The notes: generated from the sequence alone by a model not told the origin. 64,000 nucleotides of DNA from Trichocoleus desertorum NBK24 (GCF_030409055.1 NZ_CP116619.1:2246628-2310627), one strand, 5' to 3'. Positions 15,887-27,095 are shown, counted from the stretch's first letter. Made by a program: numbers and translations.

Positions 15887-16420
15887 CTAAGCTAGAGCTT
15901 GTTGTAGGGCTTGCTGAATAACTTGACGCTGCTCGGTATCGTAGCCCCAGCGCTCTAAAAAGCTTTGATAAGGGCCTTGGCCAGACGTGATGCTATCTAA
16001 CAAGCTTTGACCTTTCGCTTGCACGCCGGGTAATTGCAGCATTTGGATTAATTGATGAGTTCGCGATCGCACTCTATCTGACTCTTGGGCTGTAGCTTCA
16101 TCGTGCTGGCGGCGGTGGAATACCGCCATTGCCGAAGACATCGCTAAGTTTTTGACCAGCAACTCAGCCACAATTTCTGGAGCAGAGCGCAGAGCAGCCA
16201 CAACGGCTGTATCCGGACGATCAGCTAGTGTTCCAGAATCTGTGAGATAAGTGACAAAAAATCCACGCGCTCCTGCTTCACTGCTAACCAAAGCAGCGAT
16301 CGCCCGTTCTACTTCTGGCGTGGGCAGGGTAGCCTGTTCCATATGAGCGAGCAGCGATTGAGTCAGGGCGATCGCTTGCTCAAAGGTCATTTCTTCGGGG
16401 ACTGTAAAGACAGATGTCAT
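15887..16420 (-). CDS. Conserved-looking protein of unknown function
   Basis: A 177-residue soluble, mostly helical acidic protein beginning MTSVFTVPEEMTFEQAIALT. This ATG is preferred over one 12 codons upstream, which would reach to within two bases of the divergent ruvB start and adds an atypical [10 protein letters not shown] lead. Helices occupy most of the chain; the C-terminal part reads RTHQLIQMLQLPGVQAKGQS then YQSFLERWGYDTEQ. No catalytic motif, signal peptide or membrane segment is visible. I do not recognise the family. It is transcribed divergently from ruvB with a very short shared control region. Confidence 0.75.
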   Translation of the reverse strand: MTSVFTVPEEMTFEQAIALTQSLLAHMEQATLPTPEVERAIAALVSSEAGARGFFVTYLTDSGTLADRPDTAVVAALRSAPEIVAELLVKNLAMSSAMAVFHRRQHDEATAQESDRVRSRTHQLIQMLQLPGVQAKGQSLLDSITSGQGPYQSFLERWGYDTEQRQVIQQALQQALA

Positions 16421-16458
16421 TGTTTTGAGCGAATCTCTGAGTATGATGATACTCAACT

Positions 16459-17592
16459 ATGGCAATTATCTCTTCTAGGCAACAGCCATCGGAACCGGAT
16501 CGGCAAACGGGAGTTAAGCCCCGTTCCCGACAGGTTGCTATTAGCGGTAGTCCTTTGCTTTCCACTACCGCACAGGAGTCATTGGTCCAACCGGAAGCTT
16601 GCCCCGAAGAAGTGGGTAAGCAGGAAGAAGGGTTGCGGCCTCAATGCTTGTCTGAGTATGTGGGCCAAAAAGACCTCAAAGAAGTCTTGGCGATCGCGAT
16701 TCAAGCCGCTAAAGCACGCGCCGAGACACTAGACCATCTCCTGCTCTACGGGCCACCTGGTCTGGGCAAAACCACGATGTCACTGATTTTAGCATCGGAG
16801 ATGGGTGTGAGCTGCAAGATTACGAGTGCGCCAGCGTTAGAGCGACCTCGCGATATTGTAGGGCTGCTGATTAACTTGCAGCCTGGAGATATTCTATTTA
16901 TAGATGAAATTCATCGGTTGCCGAGAGTAACAGAAGAAATTCTTTATCCAGCGATGGAAGATTTTCGGTTAGATGTCACAGTTGGCAAAGGTCAAAGTGC
17001 TCGAACTCGGAGTATTCCGCTACCATCTTTTACCCTGATTGGAGCCACCACACGGGTTGGAGCATTAACCTCCCCCTTGCGCGATCGCTTTGGCCTGATT
17101 CAGCGACTGCGCTTCTACGAACTTGATGAGCTGACCGAGATCGTGCGCCGGACTGGCTTAATTCTCCGCACAGATATTACTGAGGAAGGTGCGGCTGAAA
17201 TTGCCCGTCGTTCTCGCGGTACGCCCCGGATTGCAAATCGCCTGCTGAAGAGGGTGCGCGACTATGTGGAAGTCAAAGGTGTAGGAACGATTACTCCAGC
17301 GATCGCAGCCGAGGCTCTAGAACTCTACAACGTTGACCCCTGTGGTCTGGATTGGACCGATCGCCGTTTACTCAGTGTCATGATTGAGCACTTCAATGGC
17401 GGCCCTGTTGGTTTAGATACGATGGCTGCTGCCACGGGCGAAGATTCCCAAACCATTGAAGAAGTCTACGAGCCTTATTTGTTGCAGATTGGCTATCTCA
17501 ATCGCACCTCTCGCGGGCGCATCGCCACTACTGCTGCCTGGAAACATTTGGGTTATACTCCTCCAGATAACCAACTTCCCCTGTTGCCCTAA
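16459..17592 (+). CDS. ruvB: Holliday junction branch migration ATPase RuvB
   Basis: A 377-residue AAA+ motor that drives RuvA-dependent Holliday junction migration. A variable ~55-residue head ([14 protein letters not shown]...), usual in cyanobacterial RuvB, precedes [18 protein letters not shown]. The core has Walker [13 protein letters not shown], Walker [11 protein letters not shown], sensor 1 [12 protein letters not shown], the arginine finger in SPLRDRFG, and sensor 2 in [20 protein letters not shown]. The C-terminal winged helix is seen in [25 protein letters not shown]. The sequence is complete. The next gene starts 55 bases downstream, so co-transcription is possible. Confidence 0.97.
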   Translation: MAIISSRQQPSEPDRQTGVKPRSRQVAISGSPLLSTTAQESLVQPEACPEEVGKQEEGLRPQCLSEYVGQKDLKEVLAIAIQAAKARAETLDHLLLYGPPGLGKTTMSLILASEMGVSCKITSAPALERPRDIVGLLINLQPGDILFIDEIHRLPRVTEEILYPAMEDFRLDVTVGKGQSARTRSIPLPSFTLIGATTRVGALTSPLRDRFGLIQRLRFYELDELTEIVRRTGLILRTDITEEGAAEIARRSRGTPRIANRLLKRVRDYVEVKGVGTITPAIAAEALELYNVDPCGLDWTDRRLLSVMIEHFNGGPVGLDTMAAATGEDSQTIEEVYEPYLLQIGYLNRTSRGRIATTAAWKHLGYTPPDNQLPLLP

Positions 17593-17647
17593 GTCTTTTA
17601 TCTCTGAAATTCCACAAGATTTTTGTAGTCAGTCGAGAGCGGCCCCA

Positions 17648-18490
17648 ATGCGATTACTATTGGCTTTTTTTTGCGGTCTATGGGTTAGCCTCGCTACTTG
17701 GTTGGGTGGCTGCAATTTACCAATGGCTCAGGCTGCTACCTTGTCTGCCTCTAGTCCTGCTGTAGAGACGCTGGCAGAGGATGTGCAAGCAGAAGTGAAT
17801 GATTGGTTTCAGCGAGCTTTTGTGGCTACCAATACGGGTGATTTTGCCACAGCTGAAGCTTACTGGACGCAAATTCTCGATCGCTTTCCGGACAACGCTG
17901 CGGTGTGGAGCAATCGCGGTAATGCCAGAGTTAGCCAGAACAAGTTAGAAGAGGCGATCGCAGACTACAACCAATCAATGAAGTTGGCTCCTGATGCCCC
18001 AGACCCCTATCTAAATCGAGGAACGGCATTAGAAGGGCTAGGACGGTGGGAGGAAGCGATCGCAGACTACAACCACGTCTTAGAGCTAGACCCGAATGAT
18101 CCAGCGGCTTTCAATAACCGAGGCAATGCCGAAGCAGGGCTAGGACAGTGGGAAAAGGCGATCGCAGATTACCGCCATGCCGCCGACTTAGCCCCCGATT
18201 ACGCCTTTGCACGAGCCAACTATGCCTTAGCGCTTTATCAAGCAGGCCAAACTGAGGAAGCGATCCGCACGATGCGAAACCTGGTACGGAAATATCCTAA
18301 GTTTGCGGACATGCGAGCGGCCCTGACTGCGGCCTTGTGGGTACAGGGCAAGCGTGGTGAAGCTGAGAGTCAGTGGGTTTCAGCAGTGGGCCTAGATTCT
18401 CGTTATAAAGATGCTCAATGGGCCTTAAAGGTGCGGCGTTGGCCTCCAGCAATGGTGACGGCATTAGAGAAATTCTTATCTCTGAACTAA
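17648..18490 (+). CDS. Exported TPR-repeat protein, probable lipoprotein
   Basis: A 280-residue protein. The ATG at 17648 begins a signal sequence MRLLLAFFCGLWVSLATWLG with Cys next (LGGC), so lipidation is likely; the longer in-frame extension overlaps ruvB and is not credible. Four to five tetratricopeptide repeats follow, with clear units such as AAVWSNRGNARVSQNKLEEA, DPYLNRGTALEGLGRWEEA and AAFNNRGNAEAGLGQWEKA, each ending in AIADYN/R. Such proteins usually act as assembly scaffolds at the thylakoid or plasma membrane. The partner is unknown. It lies 55 bases after ruvB on the same strand and convergent with the HAD gene. Confidence 0.85.
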   Translation: MRLLLAFFCGLWVSLATWLGGCNLPMAQAATLSASSPAVETLAEDVQAEVNDWFQRAFVATNTGDFATAEAYWTQILDRFPDNAAVWSNRGNARVSQNKLEEAIADYNQSMKLAPDAPDPYLNRGTALEGLGRWEEAIADYNHVLELDPNDPAAFNNRGNAEAGLGQWEKAIADYRHAADLAPDYAFARANYALALYQAGQTEEAIRTMRNLVRKYPKFADMRAALTAALWVQGKRGEAESQWVSAVGLDSRYKDAQWALKVRRWPPAMVTALEKFLSLN

Positions 18491-18515
18491 AAACTTTTTT
18501 CGTCAATGAATCCCA

Positions 18516-19328
18516 TTACTGTGAGGCGATCAAGTGGTGGATGGTCTCAGGCGTGAGTTGCTCGACCTGCTCAAAAACTGCGATCGCCCCTGCTTGCTTA
18601 AGAGTCGTAGCGTAAGCCTCTCGACGCTCCGGGGTGGTTTGGACGTGGGGTGGCAAAATCCCAATTGCTAACCAAGAACGCTCAGGTCGGATGTCATGGG
18701 CTTTAGCGATCGTTTGCATATCTGCAACAGTATCTCCTACATAGAGCACTGGTGCGGCTTCATCGGTGCGACCCAAGCTTTGTTTTTCCAGTTGCTGCAC
18801 AGCTTGAAATAAACCTGTCGGGTCGGGTTTGCCAGGAGCATCTTCCATTGCAACCAGTGGCGGCGACTGCAACCCAATTCGCTGCTGCAACACATAAGTC
18901 GCTGAAATTCTGGTGGCCCCGCTAAAGAAGCCCCAGCCGATATTGGCCTGAGTTAACTGCTCAATATAAGTCGCACTCATCAGCAACGGCTCTTGGCAAA
19001 TGTAACCAGTTAAATAGTTAGGGTCTAGCCCACGATAGCGACTCTGGAAAAACACCACAATCTCTTCGTAGGTACAATTAAGCTGATTTTTTCCTTGTGT
19101 TTGAAAATAGCGGCGAATCAGTTCTTGCGAGGCTTCCCAGTCATTATTCCAGATGCCTTCTGACTTGAGCCTGTCCATCTCCTCTGAAGTAGGACGATAA
19201 GCGCCGTTAGTAAAATGCTCGACGGTATCTGCTAAGGCTCGGCGGTAAGAGCCACTTACGTCCCGCACAACCCCGTCAATGTCGAAAACGGCGATCGCTG
19301 TAAATGCTGGTTTTGCTGCTTGAGTCAA
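18516..19328 (-). CDS. HAD-superfamily hydrolase (subfamily IA, TIGR01548-like)
   Basis: A 270-residue haloacid-dehalogenase-type phosphatase. Motif I is IAVFDIDGVVRDVSGSY (DxDGV/T), motif II is FFSGATRISAT, motif III lies around the KPDP segment (DAPGKPDPTGLFQA), and motif IV is VLYVGDTVADMQTIAKA (GDxxxD). The insert EMDRLKSEGIWNNDWEASQE and the RYFQTQGKNQ region match a subgroup common in cyanobacteria and plants. The physiological phosphate ester is not known. Its start is near that of the divergent PSRP-3 gene, with a ~120-base shared upstream region. Confidence 0.88.
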   Translation of the reverse strand: MTQAAKPAFTAIAVFDIDGVVRDVSGSYRRALADTVEHFTNGAYRPTSEEMDRLKSEGIWNNDWEASQELIRRYFQTQGKNQLNCTYEEIVVFFQSRYRGLDPNYLTGYICQEPLLMSATYIEQLTQANIGWGFFSGATRISATYVLQQRIGLQSPPLVAMEDAPGKPDPTGLFQAVQQLEKQSLGRTDEAAPVLYVGDTVADMQTIAKAHDIRPERSWLAIGILPPHVQTTPERREAYATTLKQAGAIAVFEQVEQLTPETIHHLIASQ

Positions 19329-19449
19329 TGATTTGCACCTCTTGTGGTCAAGTCCTGCTAGATATCTTGTCAGATACCGGGAGCAGTGCGGTAAGATAAT
19401 CGTTTGTGGAGTTACGCAAACAGCTTAAAGCTGCTCGCTGGAGGTTTGA

Positions 19450-19749
19450 TTGTCGAAGTTTATTCTAAAGATTCTCTGGTTAGAAGAGAACGTTGCTCTC
19501 GCTGTAGATCAGGTTGTTGGTAAAGGTACCAGCCCTCTGACTTCTTACTTTTTCTGGCCTCGTAACGATGCTTGGGAACAACTCAAGAACGAACTAGAAG
19601 CCAAGCACTGGATTGCTGAAACCGATCGCGTCGAGCTACTCAACAAAGCGACCGAAGTGATCAACTACTGGCAAGAGGAAGGCAGACGCCGTCCGATGTC
19701 TGAAGCTCAATCTAAGTTTCCTGAAGTCACTTTTACAGGTAGCGCCTGA
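19450..19749 (+). CDS. ycf65: Ribosomal small-subunit protein PSRP-3 (Ycf65), TTG start
   Basis: A 99-residue protein of the 30S subunit in cyanobacteria and chloroplasts (plastid-specific ribosomal protein 3, cS23). The sequence [39 protein letters not shown] and [18 protein letters not shown] is near-diagnostic. The start codon is TTG at 19450, with the Shine-Dalgarno TGGAGG ending six bases before it; the next in-frame ATG would cut off the conserved domain. A rare TTG start with a strong ribosome site may set the level of this stoichiometric protein. It is followed by a good terminator. Confidence 0.93.
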   Translation: MSKFILKILWLEENVALAVDQVVGKGTSPLTSYFFWPRNDAWEQLKNELEAKHWIAETDRVELLNKATEVINYWQEEGRRRPMSEAQSKFPEVTFTGSA

Positions 19750-19772
19750 TTTTTATCGGCTCCTGACTTTTT

Positions 19773-19825
19773 GGCGCAGATCAAATCCGTCCATTACCAA
19801 CATGGATGGAAAGCGCCTTTTTTTT
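19773..19825 (+). terminator. Rho-independent terminator after ycf65
   Basis: Nested stems: GGCGC (19773) pairs with GCGCC (19813), with an inner TCCAT/ATGGA hairpin, followed directly by eight T. It lies 24 bases after the PSRP-3 stop codon. Confidence 0.85.
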
Positions 19826-19854
19826 GTGGGAAATTTTGGGGCGAGTTGAAGAGG

Positions 19855-20649
19855 TTAATTGGGTGAAATGGAGCGGGCAATCTCCACGGCTTGGTTGAGT
19901 AACCCGATTGCTTCTTTTGGTTGCCCTGATTTAGCGTACTGCCGAGCGATCGCGCTAAGGGTTTCGGCTTTGCGCACCTTACCCGACTCATCCATACCAA
20001 TTTGGGCAGTTGTTTTAAGTGCCTGAGTGAATTGTTTTGACTCAGCGTATTCACGAGCAATCATCAGCAGTAACCGATTGCGATAAGCAAGGCTAGAAGC
20101 ACCTGCCTGTTCACGATCCTGCCTGCTTGACTCTGTTGCCTGAGCTTTCCAGTTGAGGCGCAGAGTCGCTTGTCTGGCCCATTCTAAATTGCCTAACTCA
20201 ATCGCTTTTGAAAGAATGTCGTAAATGACTTCAGCTTTGTTTTGAAATCCAAGCCACTCAGTTGTTTCAGCTATCTGAAGTGCTTTGGCATGTTGCCCGA
20301 TTGATACGTATTGCTGAACAATTACAAGCAGTGCCTCGTCTCGATGTCCTTTTTCAAGACTGTTAGCAAACTGAAGCGCTGATTCAAACTGGCCTGCTTC
20401 GGCATAGAAGGCTACGATAAGTGGCGTTAACCTTCCATAGTTAACATAAGACCTATAATCAACCTCAGCAATATCACCAGTGGGCAAATCGATTTTGCCA
20501 TCTCGCACCATTTGAGCGATTTCGATCGCTTGATCGACTCGTTCTATTCTTAAATAGCCACTAACAATTGCAATAAGTGCAGAATCGGCTTCAAAGCGCT
20601 CCCTAAGTTTCGAGCTGAGACCTGCTTTCAGGCTGGATAGAGCTTCCTC
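19855..20649 (-). pseudogene. 3' part of a helical-repeat gene split by an IS element
   Basis: This encodes the C-terminal ~260 residues of an alpha-helical repeat (TPR/SEL1-like solenoid) protein: units such as ALIAIVSGYLRIERVDQAIEIAQ, PLIVAFYAEAGQFESALQFA and LSAIARQYAKSGQPKEAIGLL. The frame is open to the insertion border but has no proper start; the only candidate is a TTG inside the IS terminal repeat. Joining it to 21939-22995 after removing the IS and one copy of the target duplication restores one frame of 613 codons through LLEEA-LSSLKAGL. The piece may be untranslated, or made at a low level from the IS-end TTG. Confidence 0.88.
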
Positions 20650-20666
20650 CTGCTTGACTGACAAAA
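20640..20666. repeat. Left target duplication and terminal inverted repeat of the IS
   Basis: Positions 20640-20649 are GAGCTTCCTC, the left copy of the 10-bp target duplication. Positions 20650-20666 are CTGCTTGACTGACAAAA, the left 17-bp terminal inverted repeat. Confidence 0.95.
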
Positions 20667-21938
20667 CTAAAAAGCTGGAAAGCGTTTCAGAACAATAAAC
20701 TCACGATTCAAGGACTGATCCTGTTGTCGTTGAGAAGCGATCGCAGGGTGCGGGTCCGGTGCACTCGATAGAAACTGAAACAGAGAGAGTTTCCGCTGTT
20801 GAGTAATCGCTAAACGAATCCAGTTCCAGCCCAACTTGAGATAACTCATGCCCCGATTCCAGTGAGTATCGACCAAACGGCGCTGGCATGATGTCACCAC
20901 CTGAACCCCTTGCAACACTAGAAACAGCATGGTCAGCGCCATCACCCCACACAGTTGAGTTAGCGCAAACTTGTCCCGTAAGCGTGATGCTTCCAAGTTG
21001 AAGCCATTCGACTTGAGATCCAAAAAGGATTCTTCCACTTGGAACCGCAATCGGTATTGGGCAAAGGTTTGTAAAGTGGTGGGTTCATCGCTCACGACCA
21101 CCCAATCTTCAGCCGCAGCTCGGTCATGAGCAAAGGCCAGGTAAACATTGCCATAGGGTTTCTTTTTACCCAGGAACACGGCTGGGGTGAAGTAGGCTTG
21201 GCCTGGTTGCAGTCGCACCGATGAAACCCGGTGCCAACGACCGGCGAGTTGAAACTGGAACGAGCTTTTGATGCGGATACGGAAATGCCAACCCAAGGTC
21301 TGGGTGAGATACTTCATCAACTTGCCATCTGCAAAACCTCGGTCTGCGAGCAAGACGACTGCGACTCCTTCTGGCAGCAACCGTGCCGATTGGCGCAGCA
21401 CCCGTTGAATCGTCCACAATCGCACACTGCTGCTGGATTGGGCAACGACTCTCCAAGCGATGGGAAGGGTTCGTCCTCGATACACAACCCCGACCCACAC
21501 CAGGCAGAAGCAATTCCACAGCACTGTGGTGTCCAAGCTCAAATAGATCCGCTCGTGACTCCATTGAGATAAGGCTTGAGCCATCAGCACCTGATGCATG
21601 CTTGCCACGTCAATGCGACGATTCGACAACCACCGCCGAAATCGTCGTTGATGGGACTGAGCATAGGTGGCGCGGCTCAGAACATAAACTCCAAAACCAT
21701 TGAGATGAATCTGCTGACTTTGGATGATGCCAACCATCATCCAGCACAACGTTTGCAGATGTCGAACAGCGCGCCAGAGGTCTTGGCATTGACTCAGATA
21801 ATCGTGCAACGCATCATAGAGACGGGAAGTAGGAGCCATTGGTTTTGCTAATGGGTGTGGTAACTGATCAGCTTAAACCAAGCTCCTCTTCCCTCCTAGC
21901 CTTCTTTTCAATCACTCAGACTTTTGTCAGTCAAGCAG
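20650..21938 (-). mobile_element. Complete IS4-type insertion sequence, 1289 bp
   Basis: The element is bounded by perfect 17-bp inverted repeats (20650-20666 and 21922-21938) and flanked by an identical 10-bp duplication, GAGCTTCCTC (20640-20649 and 21939-21948). It holds one transposase gene on the minus strand and no cargo. The target size and the D-D-E transposase fit the IS4 family. Identical ends, an intact transposase and an unmutated host frame show a recent insertion. The host is the helical-repeat gene on the same strand. Confidence 0.95.
20667..21839 (-). CDS. IS4-family DDE transposase
   Basis: A 390-residue transposase. The catalytic triad can be placed: first Asp in IYLSLDTTVLWN, second Asp in VVLLADRGFADGKLM, and Glu in YRLRFQVEESFLDLKSNGF, which matches the Y-(2)-R-(3)-E-(6)-K signature of the IS4 group. 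The N-terminal ~80 residues (LQTLCWMMVGIIQSQ, then FRRWLSNRRID) form the probable DNA-end-binding part. The C-terminal tail is basic. The reading frame is intact and fills the element from 99 bases inside one end to 17 bases from the other, so it is probably active. Confidence 0.95.
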   Translation of the reverse strand: MAPTSRLYDALHDYLSQCQDLWRAVRHLQTLCWMMVGIIQSQQIHLNGFGVYVLSRATYAQSHQRRFRRWLSNRRIDVASMHQVLMAQALSQWSHERIYLSLDTTVLWNCFCLVWVGVVYRGRTLPIAWRVVAQSSSSVRLWTIQRVLRQSARLLPEGVAVVLLADRGFADGKLMKYLTQTLGWHFRIRIKSSFQFQLAGRWHRVSSVRLQPGQAYFTPAVFLGKKKPYGNVYLAFAHDRAAAEDWVVVSDEPTTLQTFAQYRLRFQVEESFLDLKSNGFNLEASRLRDKFALTQLCGVMALTMLFLVLQGVQVVTSCQRRLVDTHWNRGMSYLKLGWNWIRLAITQQRKLSLFQFLSSAPDPHPAIASQRQQDQSLNREFIVLKRFPAF

Positions 21939-21948
21939 GAGCTTCCTC
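21922..21948. repeat. Right terminal inverted repeat and target duplication of the IS
   Basis: Positions 21922-21938 are the reverse complement of the left 17-bp end. Positions 21939-21948 are GAGCTTCCTC, the right copy of the target duplication. Confidence 0.95.
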
Positions 21949-22995
21949 AAGAAGTTGGGTAGCCTCTACATCTTTCTTGAGCGAGCCATAAATGTTAGCG
22001 ATCGCAGCTAATTCAGCAGCACGCTTAATCGGTGTTGGAATTCTTCGTGCAGGCACAGATATCTGCTCGAAAACCTGAACAACCTCATCGGTGACTCCTA
22101 TGTTTCGTCCAGTAAGTTTTTCCTCTTTACAGAGATCGAGAAGTGGTTTCAACTCTCTTGGGCCTAAATCACTTGTAGTTGCCCAGGTTGCATCCGGACG
22201 AAGTAGCTCTGATTTCATAAAACACTCAACCAGAGTGCGCTGCGTTTTCTCTTCAAGAGATTGATTGCTCAAAGAGTGATCTTCCGTCGGCTCAATCTTT
22301 GAAGCCAAGTTTTGGAACTGAGTTGCTTGCTCAGACTCCCCTATCTTTTTGTAGTAGTCAGCTAAAACAAGCCATATTTTTCTGGCTTTGTTAACTTCTT
22401 TAGTTCTGAAATAGAAATCAGCCAATCTTCGCTGGATAGCGATATCTAATTTAATCAATTCTGGGTTGTCTAAAATATTGCTATATGACATGACACTCTG
22501 CATATTATCCTGAATATCTTCAAGATATTGATCGCCAAGACCAGTTGCAATTTGAAAAGCTGTATCATATTGACCTATCAGAGCACGGGTGGAAGATGCT
22601 GCTGCGATCCAAGCCGTAGGGTCACTCCGACTAGAACCAGATGGTTCTGACCCGCAATATTTATTCGCCTCTAGAATGCTTCGAGCTTGAGTGAAAATCT
22701 CTGAGCTTTTAACCTTTTGTCCCATAAACGCATACTGCCCCGCAACACTGGCTAAAAGCATAAGCCTGTGACAAGGTTCTACCAGTGATTGATTGAGAGA
22801 TAAAGGCTCTTTTAATAGCTGAATAGCCTGATTTTTCTGCCCAATATTGGCATAATCTCCGGCAAGAGAAGTTAACAGGTCAGCTTCAATAAGAGCTGGC
22901 CCAATCTCTTCTTGTGAAAGTGTGATTGAAATTGGATGAATTAAGTTCAGTAATGGAGCTAGCACAAGCGAGGACAAAATAAGCCGAAGTTTCAT
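21939..22995 (-). pseudogene. 5' part of the split helical-repeat gene (exported)
   Basis: This encodes the N-terminal 352 residues of the interrupted protein; in the present sequence the frame runs three residues into the IS and stops at 21931. It starts with a signal peptide (MKLRLILSSLVLAPLLNLIH), so the intact product would be exported to the periplasm or anchored. Helical repeats follow (LLTSLAGDYANIGQKNQAIQ, LASVAGQYAFMGQKVKSSEI, LADYYKKIGESEQATQF). The piece keeps its own start and could still yield a truncated secreted product. The function of the parent protein is not known; such solenoids usually bind other proteins. Confidence 0.88.
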
Positions 22996-23194
22996 CTCTA
23001 ATGTCCCTGCTGAATCTTAATTAATTGATTGAACCTTTTAGATCCAAGCTATTAAGTATGAAGTGATTCAAAACAGCTTGGGAATAAATTCAGGAAAGTT
23101 TGGTTCGGCAACAGTCTAACAGCACAAGATAGAAGGAATTTTCTGATTTCATGTGCCTGCAGTGAAGCTCTGATAAAGATTAGGAAGTTGCGTA

Positions 23195-23230
23195 CAAAAA
23201 ACTCCCTCTAGCGCAAGACCAAAGGGAGTT
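23195..23230 (-). terminator. Rho-independent terminator of atpB-atpC
   Basis: On the minus strand, AACTCCCT (23230-23223) pairs with AGGGAGTT (23207-23200), followed by TTTTTG. It lies 26 bases past the atpC stop codon. Confidence 0.88.
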
Positions 23231-23255
23231 AAGACTGAAAAATAATAAGGCTCGA

Positions 23256-23669
23256 TTAAAGCTGCACTACACCACCTGCGGCTTGCAGACGGGCACGAGC
23301 CCGCTTTAGAGCTTGGGTGGCTTGAATTTGTTCTTGACGGGTACCATTTTGGACTTGGTTGATACGAGCTTGTGCTTCAGAGTAAGCAGTACGAGCTTTT
23401 TCCAAGTCAATCGCTTCACCGCGTTCTGCACCATTCACCAAAATGGTGACTTCGTCAGCTTCAACTTCTGCAAAACCGCCCATCAACGCGATCGCCACCC
23501 AATCCTTACCGGGGCGGACGCGCATGACGCCAGTTTCCAAGGCGGTTAATAGGGGAGCATGGCCGCTTAGGATGCCCAGTTGCCCAGTCGTGCTTGGCAA
23601 GACAACTTCCTCAGCCGTAGAATCCCAAACAGTTTTGTCTGGGGCAATTACACGTACAGTTAATGTCAT
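23256..23669 (-). CDS. atpC: ATP synthase F1 subunit epsilon
   Basis: A 137-residue epsilon subunit of the thylakoid F1Fo-ATP synthase, part of the central stalk and a brake on ATP hydrolysis. The N-terminal beta-sandwich shows [20 protein letters not shown] and [21 protein letters not shown], and [19 protein letters not shown] follows. The C-terminal helix hairpin contains [16 protein letters not shown] and [14 protein letters not shown]. Length and order are standard. It lies 105 bases downstream of atpB on the same strand, the usual cyanobacterial atpB-atpC operon kept apart from the larger atp cluster. Confidence 0.97.
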   Translation of the reverse strand: MTLTVRVIAPDKTVWDSTAEEVVLPSTTGQLGILSGHAPLLTALETGVMRVRPGKDWVAIALMGGFAEVEADEVTILVNGAERGEAIDLEKARTAYSEAQARINQVQNGTRQEQIQATQALKRARARLQAAGGVVQL

Positions 23670-23774
23670 AGGTTTCTCCAGGGCTAGGGAATAAGAGTGG
23701 GGGACTCAAGGCTAAAGAAGCAAAATTTGGATTAGTAGCTCCTCACCTCGCGTCCCTTACCTCTCATCTCATTG

Positions 23775-25560
<1,786 letters not shown>

Positions 25561-26505
25561 CTACTTCCTTTTTCTCCAGACACCGATCCCAAATACCCCA
25601 AACCCAAGTAGAACGCCAACGAAACTGGGTTCAGGAATTGCTGTTGGGCTGCTTCTAGGAAACAGATTGCCATAGATTTGCACATTAACATCCGATGACT
25701 TATTCCAACCGCCAACCCCAGATGAACCACTAGCAGCGTACGTTCCAGGCAGGCCGTCGTTATTGGAGTTCCAGGTGCCAACATAATCTGGCGTTCCTTG
25801 GTAAATTCGCAATAGCCGATAGAAATCATCTGCCCCTGCTGGCGAAGAACCACTCAAATCCGCATTAGAAGCATGCAAGATAGGAAAAACGTTCCAAATT
25901 TCCGCACTGGTGAAGCCGCTCCCATTCACGAAGAATTGGTAGAGATTGCCTCCTTCTACCGTCCAGTTAAGGCCGCTGAAGTCTATTTGCCAAATTTTGC
26001 GATAAAGCTGCACTGGCTCAGCCCAGTAGTTTTCACCATTGCTGTAAGTCACTTGAGAAATGTTGATTTGGGGATCAGAACCATTCGTCGGCCCTGTGTG
26101 GAGTGTACTCAGGCCAGAGATCCCTGCCTCAACCTGACCGCCCCATAGAGTAAAGCTTTGCCAGAAATGCTCAGGAATGTTTGCTGTTGTGTTGACGACA
26201 CCAATCACAACCCACACTCGCAATGTGTCAACCAAATAAGTTTGGCCTGTAGTTCCCAGGACAAAATCATCTCCGATCGGGTAGGAATAACCAGAGCTGA
26301 TCAGATCAGCAAAACCCCAACTAATGTTGCTGCGGTCTTGATCAGCGGCAGGATTGTTGGGAGCGGTGTTGTTAATGTTTTTGGTAGGCAGTCCCCGCTC
26401 AAACAGCAAGGTTGCCTGTGCCTCACTCCCACCACTAGTTGCAAGCGCCAGAGCAATGAGGAAAGATTTAAGGGCTGTATTGATAGAGATCCCCATAAAA
26501 TCCAT
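25561..26505 (-). CDS. PEP-CTERM sorting-domain protein, extracellular
   Basis: A 314-residue secreted protein. The N-terminus has a signal peptide (LKSFLIALALATSGGSEAQA). The middle is a beta-rich globular domain (LFERGLPTKNINNTAPNN, SGYSYPIGDDFVLGTTGQTY, WQIDFSGLNWTVEGGNLYQF) without a known catalytic motif. The C-terminus is a PEP-CTERM signal: AIPEPSFVGVLLGFG, a hydrophobic stretch and the basic tail WRKRK. Exosortase recognises such tails and hands the protein to the cell surface, usually in organisms that make exopolysaccharide. This fits the two glycan clusters nearby. The function of the globular domain is unknown. Confidence 0.88.
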   Translation of the reverse strand: MDFMGISINTALKSFLIALALATSGGSEAQATLLFERGLPTKNINNTAPNNPAADQDRSNISWGFADLISSGYSYPIGDDFVLGTTGQTYLVDTLRVWVVIGVVNTTANIPEHFWQSFTLWGGQVEAGISGLSTLHTGPTNGSDPQINISQVTYSNGENYWAEPVQLYRKIWQIDFSGLNWTVEGGNLYQFFVNGSGFTSAEIWNVFPILHASNADLSGSSPAGADDFYRLLRIYQGTPDYVGTWNSNNDGLPGTYAASGSSGVGGWNKSSDVNVQIYGNLFPRSSPTAIPEPSFVGVLLGFGVFGIGVWRKRK

Positions 26506-27066
26506 GGCTCTCTAGAATGCAGGATGGGGTCGAGGCTTCCAAGCTAAAGCTCTTTGTATGACTGAGAAAATCTTGGCGTGGAGAGCAACGGCTCAGTAGA
26601 AATAAACTCACTCGATTCCGAATCGCGAACCCTAAAGTCCCAAAACTTCTAACGTTAAGCTGGCATGATGTTTTTAAGATTTCTAGTAGTTCCACCTAGA
26701 ATTATCTAAAAAAATACACCGCAAGACGGATTGTGAAGAGTGAGCAAACTAAGGCCAGCTTAGCAAACAAGATTCTGATGGCAAGTAATCTGCGAGACGG
26801 GAACGTAATTCTGGGTCATTAGACCTATACAGATATTCAGAAGTCGATTCCTGAATCAGCTAGTAAAAACACGGATTGTTGAGTTTGAGACAAAAATTAA
26901 TTTTGTTCCCGTTGGATACAGACCAGATAGAAGCCTAAAACCAGCGCGATCGCCTTGACTCCCTCAGCCCGAAACCCCCAGAAGGCAACCACAATCGCGA
27001 TCGCTCATGACTACAGGTGCGACAAACTAACAAGATTGAGTTCGGGAACCCGTACAGTCGCATCAG

Positions 27067-27095
27067 TTGCAATCGTCTCTAACCTTGGGTAGATT
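27067..27095 (+). promoter_or_regulatory. Sigma-70-type promoter of groESL
   Basis: TTGCAA (27067-27072), a 17-base spacer and TAGATT (27090-27095) form a group 1 sigma-factor promoter. The -10 box overlaps the first bases of CIRCE, so a repressor bound there would block the start of transcription near 27102. Confidence 0.6.

Noticed and set aside
17456-17647. Longer start for the TPR lipoprotein overlapping ruvB
   Set aside because: The ATG at 17648 starts a clean lipoprotein signal; the extension is out-of-frame ruvB sequence.
21166-21703. Several 100-130-codon frames inside the transposase region, both strands
   Set aside because: They overlap the DDE transposase with its complete catalytic triad; no ribosome sites or motifs.
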